Shown piece by piece: positions 32,769-44,786 of a stretch of DNA of 64,000 nt. Source of the DNA: Mimachlamys varia (Eukaryota > Mollusca > Bivalvia > Pectinida > Pectinidae); the NCBI GenBank assembly GCA_947623455.1, contig OX392527.1, forward strand, positions 27,334,201 through 27,398,200, given 5' to 3'. The first letter of the stretch is position 1, and every line of letters begins with the position of its first letter. Under the pieces are notes generated by a model. It was given only the letters and a program-made list of their open reading frames with translations, did no database searches and had not been told where the DNA came from. A program made the position numbers and the translations under genes.

Positions 32769-35208
32769 AAAGGATGTATTCTTCTGAGGTTTCAGTTACG
32801 TTCAAGTCTCATTTAAACTTTTTACATTATATTGAAGACATTTTGATCAATTAAATAGCGTATATATGCATCTGAAAATTGTGTCAAAAATATAGGTATT
32901 TATTGCCTTTAAAATTTTTTTTACATGAATTTAAAAATATTACCGATTCGGCGGCCATTTTGAAAATGCGTAATTCAGTGTATATTCTGCACTTCGCGAA
33001 AGGCCGAAATTTCACCTTTTGATGCTGGATTGATCTCTTAAAAATATCAGTGTTTCGCCATTTTTAATCATAGCAAGCTATGTTTTGCTGTTCAACTTTA
33101 TAATGCTCAATATTATAGAAATATTATTCAACAAAGTGGATAATTATAAATATTTTTTTGTATTTTTTTCGTATTTTTAATGAAACTGGAACACATTTTT
33201 ATTTTTTAACCCGAAATTGTGAAAAATAATCCAAATAGTAACGGGGGAAAAAATGAAGCACACTAACCCCCCTTTTTATGACGGTTTTAGACCCTTTTTC
33301 TTTTCATATACTAAATATTCAAAAAGTTTAAATGCAGAACTTTTGCTATTTAACGTTAAAAAATGGTGAAAAAGTGAGGATTTTTCATGAAAAAATAAGG
33401 GGTAGGGGTAACTCAAATCGCTATCGTGAGTTAAAATATGAAGTTAGAAAAAAAAATTCCATTCTACAAATATTCATTCATTTTGGATTACAAATTCGGA
33501 AGATATTGTATGAAGATGTCCTGCAATTGGCCCAAACTGCAAAATTCACTTAAAATCACTTATTATGTCATATAGGTATATTTGACCGATCATAGCACAA
33601 AAACAAGCACGCTGACATACCACTGCCTTTGCATTTTCTGCCATGCCATGAACTCCGTTTTTCAAAAATGAATATTAGAAAAAAAGATTAAAACACGGAA
33701 AATTTAACTTCTCAGAAGACTACATGCTCAAGAAACAATATAATGTATCAGGTATGTACATATTTGAATATTATAGCATTGTTTAAGGCTCATATCTATG
33801 GGTTTCGTTTGCTTTGTGTTGATATCGGTACGATTCCAGATATATCAAAAAGAATTACGGAATTTGGTGTCATTATAGTTTTAGATTATTTCCTTTTGTA
33901 AAACTTTGCATCAAGTTGCACTGATGACACAAGACATGAGAGTTTAAAGGCCTAGACGCATGTTTGCTGGACAACCTTTTCTTGCCTTCTCCACATCGAA
34001 ACATTTAACATAATCTATTAAAATGTATAACTAATTAATAGTCAAAAAAATAATATTTCTGTGACTTCAGTACCAAATATATATTCTCGAAGAATTAGTC
34101 ATACATTTCTGCGTAAACGAAATTTCTTCATCTTCGAAAATAGGTAACCAATCGTTTTCAATGTTAAAAAATACAGCAGAAGTTGAAAGTAGTTTCAGAA
34201 GTGAAATATCAACAACATAGTCTTTTCTAATAAAGATAGATAAAACTTCCTTAGACTATACAGAAGAAACAAGATACTAGGTGTTGTAAGATCGAGAAAA
34301 CCAATTGGGAAAATAAACTATACGCCATTTTGATGGTTGTAATGTTATCTGTCGCACCTTTCTATAGCAGACCACAGCGGATTACACAGCAAGTGCTGAA
34401 ACGTTATTGAAGATGGAAATAGCTAAATTGCAGCCCTAAAAGATAGTCAGATCAAATATCGTTACAAGCCTTGATTTTTCTCTACATCTAATAAACCAGA
34501 GATAACGCAGACAGTTGCCTAAAGCCAGCAGCTCGCATTGGGTTGAACAGTTTAATGTCGACAGTATACATGTGATGGGGTTGCAGAAAGGACATGATCG
34601 CGACCTTGGGGTATTCTACTCTACTGGAATGGTGTAGGATTACGACCCGGAACTCTTTCTGTGTCAGCGACATTACGCCCAGTCTATACCTATATTGAAT
34701 TTTAGAATATATCAAATCGTATTAAGATTGATGCTATGAAGTGGCATACACCTCTGGCTCTTCAGTGACAACTCCTGAAGGATATTCTTTCAAGCATTCA
34801 CTCATCGACAGCTTGTTCTGCAAAACACTATAGGATGATATTGTTGCTTTAGTCATAACAGTTGTTTGTATTGCAACGCGTAATGCCACGAAAATGCTGT
34901 CAAGAGAAGAAACCGTAGTTGTTTGGCCTGTGAACGTATAGCATGATAGCTCTGAGAGAATTGTAGTTTAGATAGAATATCATTAGTTATTACTAATCAT
35001 ATCAAATATACATAATTACTGTGTCTTTTGACTAAAATGCAAGCGTCAATGGGTTTGATATCAACATTTTACTCATTAAAATGACAAAAACGAAATTGTT
35101 TCTATTTTGGTAAAAATACTGCACACGCCATGAATATCAAATAAGTATTATAGTTGCCATCTTAGTCTCTTTGAGAACTATTTTGTTTCTCATTAGTGTG
35201 CTTACTTT
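32769..35208. other. No gene recognised
   Basis: AT-rich with many A and T runs near 33150-33470. No repeat matching others in the window was seen. Confidence 0.3.
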
Positions 35209-35462
35209 ATAATGAGAATGATGACTCGGTCCTAACTTTGAGGACTTGAAGTTAACTTTAACGAGATTTACATGGCGGGTGTCGTCGATGGAGCAGAAGA
35301 CGCTTACTTTTCTGGAACACCTGGTTTTATTTGTATATTTATATTTTACAGGAGTCGCTGTGTAAATCTTTCCTTTTTTCATATTTTGCCCCTATTTTAA
35401 TCGATTTTGAGTTCAGATTATGTTTTTGTTGACTCTTCGATCGGTATTCTCTGACTTTTCCC
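35209..35462 (+). mobile_element. Retroelement 3' tail copy, longer
   Basis: It begins upstream at AATGAGAATGATGACTCGG (matching the sequence just after the RT stop at 23.46 kb). It continues through TGGCGGGTGTCGTCGATGGA and ends at GTATTCTCTGAC. Confidence 0.8.
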
Positions 35463-36240
35463 CCAATAAAATGTATTCATAATTGTATATGTCTACCAAC
35501 AATATCTCTTGTCTATCAAACCTGGTCGTAACAGTCTCCCGATGATGCAATATGGTTTGTAGACATACCTAACTACTATTAGTATATGAATATCATGCTA
35601 AATTGTGATTTTAGAAGGGGAATATCTGTAGACGGTATGGTTTCGTATGACTTGTGATTGAGATAAATTGTCTATGAAAGTTTAGATTATTATTTTTTTT
35701 TTTCATATCATTAGGAATATGCAATTATTCATATGACAAAACCTTAGGTTCCCAAATTTGATATAATTTGTGGGTGACGAATCGATTCGGTACATGGATT
35801 TAGCTAACGACGGTAAACGGTAACAGAAGTACTTGTGTGCCGTTGATTGTATTAAGAAGTGCGATACTTCCCAATGGTATCAGAACGACGTTTAAAGGTA
35901 TCAAATGTGAGGACGAGAGTGTAAGCCTCATCCTCAGGCAGTATTTGACATCCGCACTTTTATTTCAGCGTTACTTTCGCATGAATGTGTAAATCTTACA
36001 GTCACAAAATTTAATTTGTTAAAAGCTGCAGAAAGATCCAAACCTTGAAAAATAAACATTCATCATTAGATTCCATGTGGGTGTATTTGCAGGATATACC
36101 AACATTCTTCTATACTAGACATAAGGGAATGTGTATGTAAGTACATGCTATTCACTAAGCTTAGAGACACACATCAGAATTTATCCTTGGAAATTGGATG
36201 GAAAACATACGATATATCTAAATAATTATTTTCGACCAAA
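35463..36240. other. No gene recognised
   Basis: AT-rich spacer between two retroelement tails. Confidence 0.3.
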
Positions 36241-36430
36241 ATTTAAATGGCGGGTGTCGTCGATGAAGCAGTGGACACTTACTCTTCCGGATCACCTGGT
36301 CTTATGTTCTTGTACTTACGAGAGTCTTCATGTAAATATTTCCTTTGTTGATGTTTAGCCTAAAGTTTAATCGATTTTGAGTTCGGATTATGGTTTTGTT
36401 GACGCTTTGGTATTCTTTGATTTATTTTGC
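36241..36430 (+). mobile_element. Retroelement 3' tail copy
   Basis: ATGGCGGGTGTCGTCGATGA, GGATCACCTGGTCTTATGTT and GACGCTTTGGTATTCTTTGA match the family. It is 5'-truncated at ATGGCGGG. Confidence 0.8.
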
Positions 36431-38284
36431 CTACTTGTATTGGCATGTCTGTGTACAGTAAGCGGTTTTGCAGTTTGAAATTATGTAGATCTGGGTTTAT
36501 TTTGTTTCATCTTTTAGTTTACACGTACGATTGCATATTTGAAAAACCAGCGATGATTGTATTTATCTATCTATTTTGTGTACATCTTTACAAAATATAA
36601 CTTGTGAATGTAAGACTGTTCAATAGCTTGAATTTGGTTTGTTTGTTCTTAGATATATATCGTTAAACTACCTCATCAGTGTCATCTCAAGTGTTAGGTA
36701 GCCATTGAGAGGCGTCATCATAAGTGGTCGTATGTTTTATACAAACATTTTGGTGATTGAAGGCGAGTCTGCGATTTTTAATGAGGCATACATTGTATTA
36801 AGTATGGTATAACCCCAATATCTGGGTTACCGTGACTGATTCCTACTTGATCGACTCTGTCGATATACAATTTGATAGAAGGGGTCGGGTGTATCATGAA
36901 TAAGACTAATGAGAGTTCTACAGTTGCAGTTGAGATCCATCTTCCTAACGTTGCGCCACCTTCCGGCCTGTTCAGGTGATCGATGGTTGGCCAGGAGCAG
37001 GTTCGTCGAGTGCACATTGCGTCTAACAGTCGCCGAAGTGATAATGAATAATTGCCATTTCATCAGAAAGTAATTAATTTTCATGTGGTATACATAAATA
37101 GAAATATTGTACGTTTCCTCGTGCCCTACAGGAATCTTACACAATTCTACAACTAACACAATAAGTGTCGGGAAAAGACAACGTATTGGCCATGTTGTAT
37201 ACTGCTGATGATAATCCACACATTTACAATTCATCTGGGATTCCTTCGTGTTTGTCTGCCACTTTTATTCATATTTCCTTGTATATATTGTATGCTTATT
37301 GTGTATATGTAATTTCCCCTGGGAACGCATTATAACGCTTGACACGAGATTCACCCTTTAACATAGACATCTGGCATACTACACGTGATGGACACACACT
37401 TATGACGGACTACACGGATATCGGTGATATTCCAAATATTGTTTAGGCCACGCAAGTCGATAGGGACTTATTTTGAAAACAATTATCTCATTGTTCCCAC
37501 ACAATTACGTAAGCATCATCAATTCCATTCCTTGCAATAGAAAAATACGTTTTTTTTATTTTCAAATCGTTTTGTGTGGGATTGAAATATTCAATTCTTC
37601 ACGTGACGGAATGGCAGTGATTGAATTTCCATACTATAGAAATTGAATCTGTGAGTAGAGGGATGCGCTATCATTACATTAACGCATTGTATTGATGGAC
37701 AATGATATGAGTTGAAAGTCCATCAGCGTGCCCATTATAATGGCATTCAAATACTCATTAATTCATTTCGTTCTCGATCTTGATATTTTCAAAAATAATT
37801 TTGTCGATTATATTTTTGAAATTACGAGCTGTACTGTTACCCGAAGACTACACGCGCTCATTCGTAATTTTGGGTTCCCCGAGGGCTTTTGATGGTCACA
37901 AAGTTAATAAAATTCTCGTTTGTTATCGGTTAGTTCTATATAAAGTCCCTTTCTTCCTTATTCATTTCATTTTCCCTTTTTTATCATTTCCTTTCGGCAA
38001 AAGAATACATTCGTGAAGAAACCATGATGAACGTTGGTATTTCTTTACAGGAACAAACCGATATTCAGTTGAGTTTGTTCCCCTGTGGGCTTGTACTGCT
38101 TAACCACTCATGAAATAGGGTTTTTTTTAAGGAATACTTATAGATATGTAATAATATGTAAAGAAATGTGATTTGTTTTATACTTAGCAGGTTTTAACAC
38201 ATTTTCCTTTACTGAATATTCAACCCTCATGGACAGAAATGTCAGCCTTTTAAGTCTGATGTTTGGCATACCTGTGATGGAAAA
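36431..38284. other. No gene recognised
   Basis: A minus-strand frame of 135 codons at 37234-36827 contains a GC-richer part near 37030-36830, but has no family match or clear splice sites. Confidence 0.3.
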
Positions 38285-38473
38285 TAAATAAGAGAATACC
38301 GAAGCGTTAACAAAATCATAATCCAAACTCAAAATCGATTAAACCAGGGGCAAAATATGAACAAAGGAAAGACTTACATGGAGACCCTTGTAAAAGTACA
38401 AGAGAATAAGACCAGGTGTTCAGGAAGAGTTAGCGTCTTCTTCTTCATCGACGAAACCCGCCATGTAAATATT
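38285..38473 (-). mobile_element. Retroelement 3' tail copy
   Basis: The minus strand runs from GTGACAAATATTTACATGGC through GAAGAAGAAGACGCTAACTC to GTTAACGCTTCGGTATTCTC, with AATAAATAAG at the end. Confidence 0.8.
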
Positions 38474-38835
38474 TGTCACTTAATATAAGACCGTGCTTTA
38501 CCGTTCATTATATTAAAGGTCTACCACACTATAGGAACAAATGTTTACAGCATGCCTTCTGCATACATTCTCTTACATTATTATTTTACCTTTATTTGAC
38601 GCCACTACTAATCAGCTTTATCATGTAACTGACCCCTTCAATAATGTCATACAACCATGTCCTATATTTGTATAACACATGTGGACTACCACTATTGTGA
38701 CGTCATAAAGAAATGGGGTCTTTATGACGTAATACATATGATTGTCTCGATAGTGAAAATGGTATAGCCAAGCAGAAAGGTTCCTCTCTTATTAAGAAAG
38801 AATTTGATAGTTTGGGCTATTCTTTCATTAATAGA
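38474..38835. other. No gene recognised
   Basis: AT-rich spacer. Confidence 0.3.
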
Positions 38836-39024
38836 AGTTATGTGATAAATATAAGCTTACACTCGTGTCAATGTATTATGTAAATTATTAAACTAGCTAT
38901 ATGTAATTAAATATGTCTCTCGGCTAAAGACTCGGGGCATATTAACTTATCTAACTCGTTTAATAATTTCCGTACCATATTGACACTCGTGTTAGATCAT
39001 CTATTTATAACAGTCACATAACTT
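38836..39024. repeat. Imperfect ~190-bp palindrome with CCGAG loop motif
   Basis: AAGTTATGTGA...ACACTCGTGTCAAT...AAATTATTAAAC pairs with GTTTAATAATTT...ATTGACACTCGTGT...TCACATAACTT. The centre on the minus strand reads CCCCGAGTCTTTAGCCGAGA, similar to the centres of the palindromes at 60.7 and 61.2 kb. Confidence 0.75.
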
Positions 39025-42000
39025 ACGGACATGTCATACATACATTTGTTCACAATAAAAAGAGACATCAACCAAGATTTTTAGTGCTTGACATTGTCAC
39101 GAAATGTTGTATTCTGTTTTGAAAAGACATACGATTCATTCCTACCGATTTATATGAAACGACCACTTAACTGGAAATTCTATAAAATCCTTAAATTTCG
39201 CACAACTCCTAAAATAAAATGGGCATAACCTTCTACATAGGACAGACACACACCGAAAATACGACTGCTGACTCCATGGTTCTAGACAGGATATCACCAC
39301 AATCCCAGCTAATAACTCAAAGGTTGTAGCCGCCGGAAACACGTCACCACTCTGGCGGGGAAAGTGTCAAATGAAACTAGGCTTCTATGCATCAAAGTTC
39401 ATAGGCTGATCCTATTTCCTAAGGCAGTGACACTTTCAATTAGTGATTAACCTAGCAACAGTAGACGGAAGCTCCCTAGTCGGTTACTCAAGTCGCCATG
39501 TTGATAACTGAATGGCACGTGTGTTAAGTATGGAATTAATATCACATGTTTCCGCAGTTTTCATGTTTCAGAGACACCTTGCCTCAGTTGGATTGTAGTT
39601 TCTTTGTAGTTTATGACAAAAGAATATTCATCAAATTATGTTGTAATAGAAACTGAGAATGATTTAATGTAATTAATTCATAAAAAACATTGTTACTTGT
39701 TCTGATATAGAACATGTTAATCAAGTTAATGGATTGCACAGAAAATGTGTATGGTATTAAAAAAAATAAAACGTCAAAACACAATGATGAAAATAACAAT
39801 CATGTTTTACGGTTTTAAAAAGGTTAACACGAATGGTTCTTTGTTCTGTCCAAAAATATACGTAATCCACCATTGTCCTTGCTTAGCCAATACGTTTTCA
39901 TAATGTTGGTTATTTTTAAGTTCGCTTTTAAAAATCAAAACTGTATTGAGTGTTATTGATAAGAGAGGATTTGCTCTTGTAGTTGTAGCTGTGTTCCCTG
40001 TATAATTCACCGGACATTTGTTAATCTGAGTTTTATACCGACAAATGAAGCCACACTTGTTGTATCGTATCACATTGTAGAAATCTCAACTAAGCAATCT
40101 GTCTCACAGTCATCAGATCTACAAGAGTTTTGTATTTGTAGACTTCTAGATAATTTCATGATGATCCCTCATATACTGACAGTGATCTACAACAACGGGA
40201 TTAAGAACATAGCTTACAGTTGTCCAACTGAACCAAACTCGAATTGTGTGTTTTGTTAGCCCATTTGTTCTTCCTTTTGTTTGGTATGTTGCTTTCGTGA
40301 ATATGTTCGCATGGTTCCTTGACAAGAAATATTACAACCATATCATATGATTTTATTTCACTAAAATGACATAGAAAAAAAACAACTATTTGGCCATGTT
40401 TCGGGATCAGAATGCAAAAGATTAAATGAATAACCCCTGCGATTGGGCTATTCTTTGTAAGGAAGCTAATCCCATGGCCTCAATCGTGGAAGACTTTCAT
40501 GTAAATATGCTTAGAAGATGAAAAACAAAATAACGTTTTCTGAACAAAAAAACCAACAACTTTTGAATACATAAAACACCAATAAACAACACGTTTAAGC
40601 GTAGATGAGGACAAACCATTGACGGGGAAGAAGGGGCGAAAGGGCAAGGGCAGCATGCGGTGCGATTAAGTATCAATGTTTTGTTTGAAGTGGTCTGAGA
40701 TAGCAGCCTACCGTATATCTCATGATATAAACCCGATGCTTATTCTTGTTGATTACGGGTGTTTTGCCAATTTAAAGTGTTATCACACTGAAGTATACTG
40801 TCGAAGGCTCGCAGCAGAACACCCCAACCGGTCACATTATACTGACAGCGGCTGAACCAGTCGTTCCACTCCCATAATGCTGAGCGTCACGCAGGGAGAA
40901 ATAACTACCATTGTTTAAGACTTTGGTATGTCTCGGACAGGGGACAGAACCTAAAACTTTCCTTACAGGTGCAAACGCTCAACTAAATGCCAAAAAGGAG
41001 AAAGTTTTTTATTGGAAGAAATATGATCCAAATTTAGTCGCCTCTTACGTTCATGCAACGGGGCAGCGGGTAGCCTGTGCTATAACAAGAAGTATCAATT
41101 GTTCTAGTCTGTTGTACACGGCGTACAAGGACAAGATTTATCAACTGTTCAATTGTCTATAATGGTACATGACAAATATGTCTGAATGGTATTAACAACG
41201 GAGCTAAAAAGAAGCCATGTAACCTTTTGGCGAAAAAAGAATAACGACACTCACGTGTGAAATAATATTTTTTAATATGGCAATTGACGATAAGAGGATC
41301 ATGAAATCGAAAATCTTACCACATGATTACGACTTTATTGGATTATTTATGTTTCAAGTCACATATATATATTGTCTTAAAAAATGTCTTTGAAGTAAAA
41401 CCCAAAATAACCCGTTTCGTGTCCAAATTAGTGAACGTTAAGTTGAAGCTAGGGCAAACAATTTATACTCAATCTGCGACAAATTACATCTAATCCTGTG
41501 TGACTTTTATACTGATCGCATAAGTTCGGTGCCGTTTGAAAGGATGCCATTTGAAACCTCTAACAGAGTCGTACAGACTCCGCAGGGACTATCGGAGGGA
41601 CTGTGAGCACAGCTCTTCATCGCGGATCTCGTATATATTAGAAATGTCAGAGGGATTAAAGTGGCACAGTGGATACGAACACGACATATCCCTACCATGT
41701 TGATTCAGCCCATGATGCCACTTTATTGTTCAATCTTCTTGCTTAATTATAATGTCTTTTTATGTTAGAAGCTTGTTTTTCGTCATTCGATTTCAAAATT
41801 AATCTAAAATTATAAATGATATGTAAAACGTATTTGAAAATCCTCAACGCATACTATCTCACTACCTGACAAATCTGCAATAAATCTGATGATTGAAGAC
41901 AATTCAAGGCCGGAGATGTCTAGAAAATGTCGCGAACACTTCTAATATCTCCTGGAAGTGATATTACTAGCAACACTTAACGTTACGGGAGACACCGCTA

Positions 42001-42067
42001 ATACAGTTTGATAAAGAAATATTCTTCTCTTCGAGGCTTTCAAAGAAAACAGTGATAGACGCAACAA
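39025..42067. other. No gene recognised
   Basis: An open frame at 40911-41162 (+) and one at 41698-41507 (-) are somewhat GC-richer, but no family or splice support was found. Confidence 0.3.
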
Positions 42068-42332
42068 TTAAAGGCCCAATATACGCATCTTCAGGGAATT
42101 GTTCGTAACTCTGAAAAATTCTGAAAAAATCCAGTTGATATATGTAACCATGCAAAACTAAGGCAAAACGAAGTAAACCTGAGCGGTAACTAACAAGAAT
42201 TCAAAATAGTTTAGGTGTGGACCACTAAACAACAAGTTAGATGACAGTTCAAAATGGATGCGTGCTTAGAAATACCGATTTTCAAATGCTGCTGTACCGA
42301 TACCCACGTAAGACTTCATCTTGAATATTGCC
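42068..42332 (+). mobile_element. TTAA MITE copy 2, truncated
   Basis: It begins TTAA-AGGCCCAATATACGCATCTT and matches copy 3 through CTGAAAAAATCCAGTTGAT, AAGTAAACCTGAGC, CAAAATGGATGCGTG and ATCTTGAATATTG. The distal third and second TIR are missing. Confidence 0.75.
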
Positions 42333-44786
42333 CTTTGTTTACATGAGATTGAAAAATATCCACCTCATCTCTGCAGATAGTATTGACTTGCTTTATCTGT
42401 GTCTTATTACCACAAATGATTTCATCCTATCTTTCTGCTGTAGAGCAACAGTCTAATACAGACAATGGGTTACCACGTTGTTGTTAATACTAAGACGTGA
42501 CCCTAGCCTTTCTATCCTTACTGTGTAGATGGGCCCAGAGATACGGTCGTCTCTCATACTGTATCGTAAGTTAAACATCACCATTGAGTATAAGTTCATG
42601 ATAATGAAAAATAATGCAACGAGGTCAGGACGTTTAATGTGGGATTTTAAAAACCTGATGAACCCATTCCATTGTTAATATCACGTACTATCCAATCAGG
42701 TAAGACCATGGCTTAACGATGTTTATATATCACATTTAAGGAATAAAACATTAAAACATATCATGTATTCAAAAAATAAATATTTATTTGGCTCGCCTTA
42801 AAAACTAACATTATAAGCTAAAGGAAATTGTCTTAATAACAATAAAATATGGAACCTGTTTTTCTACAACGAGTTCCTACACTTCAACTTGATATTAATG
42901 TGTTCACATGTAAAATGATTCCCAACAAAGCACATCGTTTATATAAGAATACATATGCATGAACAGAATTACAGTTGTGTCATTTGGAGAACGAAGATTC
43001 ATAGCCGCTATTATTCGTGTTGTATAGTGTCGTTTTAAGCATGCAAATTTAAAACAATGATTTGTGCAAAATCTTGATAGGGCACTAGAAGCGCAAAGCC
43101 ACATAAATACACGGACTGTCACATGGAAGTTGAGAAATGAGACGCGAAACAGAAACAGCATTTTCGCTACTCGTAACGCCAACTCGTGGTTGAAACGGCG
43201 CTCTCTGATCTGCGGACGCCAGTACAGAAGTGCATGTCGTATGATATAATTGCCTGTTAAACACAGCTCCATCAATCATATTTAGTTCATATTTAGTAGT
43301 GTACTTTTCATAAAAGGTAACAATTTTCAAAGCCTTGTTAGGATATCGATATTACAGTTGTTCCACTGAATAAAATGATATTTTAAAATTAGTATGCAAT
43401 ATTTGAATTAAATATTTGATATATAATTTAATCATAACAACCGATAGCCAAATATAGCTTAAGTAGTTTACATTATATCTTCCTATACGTTGTAAATGAG
43501 GACGGGACAAAACGATTAACACCAACCTTGATGGAGCTAAGACTGGGATATTCTTTAACGTTTTAATACCCGGTCGAGGTAGACATTTTTTCTTCTTGCA
43601 AATGTACTTATGTGAAGTTACACACGCACGTTTTAGAAGTCCTTCCCAACAGATTACAACGCATAAACGGTCATGAACAAAAGGAATGGCAATAGCCTAT
43701 ATACAACGTGAGTTGGAATTTGATAAGACGGCTGCATGTAATACAATACTTGATACATCAATATTCTTAAAACAAAAATGGGAAAAAAAGAGTCAACATC
43801 GCATTAACCCGACTATGTATTTAGTGTATGTAGGGGTGACAATCGTGAAGGGAGGATAAACAACCCCTTGTTAGACATGACTCTGTGTGCAGTACATGAG
43901 GATTAAGTTTGTTCTTTGTTTGATTAGTTTGTTTGCGTTTAATTTGTTGCAAAATACCACAGGTCACGTGACAACGATTACCAAGAGAAACAACATGAAC
44001 ATGATCATATAAAATATAGAAATCAAACAACGTTCTTAAGGGTTGCAACAGCACATATATCTTGGTCTCTGAAATATGAAGCATTACAATAGGATAATTA
44101 CGGATTAATGGGGCACATTATACCAAATACAGGGAAGGGTTTACCGGGTTCTTAAGCCAGAATATGCAAGTATGAACAATTTAATGAAATTGCTTAACAT
44201 GATCCTAAGATTGTGTAAGTTTGTGAACCCAGTATAAAATGAAAAAAGGGGTTAAGGAGGCAAATTCGTTCGGTTGTACAGGGTGTATCACAAAATACAT
44301 GTTGCTTCATCTTACAACGTTCAAAGTCAAATAAAAGTAGTCCCAGAGGTGTTAAAAGGCCGTCACAACGACATATTGTCAATCGACATTGCAAAGCGAT
44401 TCAGGAGGGCCCAAAACCTGACGTCATACCGCTGACACTGGTAACAGGGTCAAGTGGCTTTCACACGTGCAGGCTGCGGTCAACGCCAGTCTATTCTCAA
44501 ATGTACCGTTGTCGTCGGGTGAATAAAACGAAACATAATTGACCGATTTAACTGCAGTAAAATGATCCTTCTAACTCAATAAAAGCTGTGAATTGAGTTC
44601 TTATATAATGCATCAATTGTTGTCTAGCATTCTAAATCAAATTAGATAGATAATGGCTACTCAATACGAGTATTGCAAGCTTCGGGAAATATTGGATTGA
44701 AGAAATGTCATGCCTTCAAAGTCCCTTAGAGTGTAAAAAAGGGAAACTACGCTCCGGTCAATGATAAAAATTTTAAAGACATAAAG
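42333..44786. other. No gene recognised
   Basis: AT-rich. The stretch 43060-43250 is GC-richer and open on both strands, but without a recognisable domain. Confidence 0.3.
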
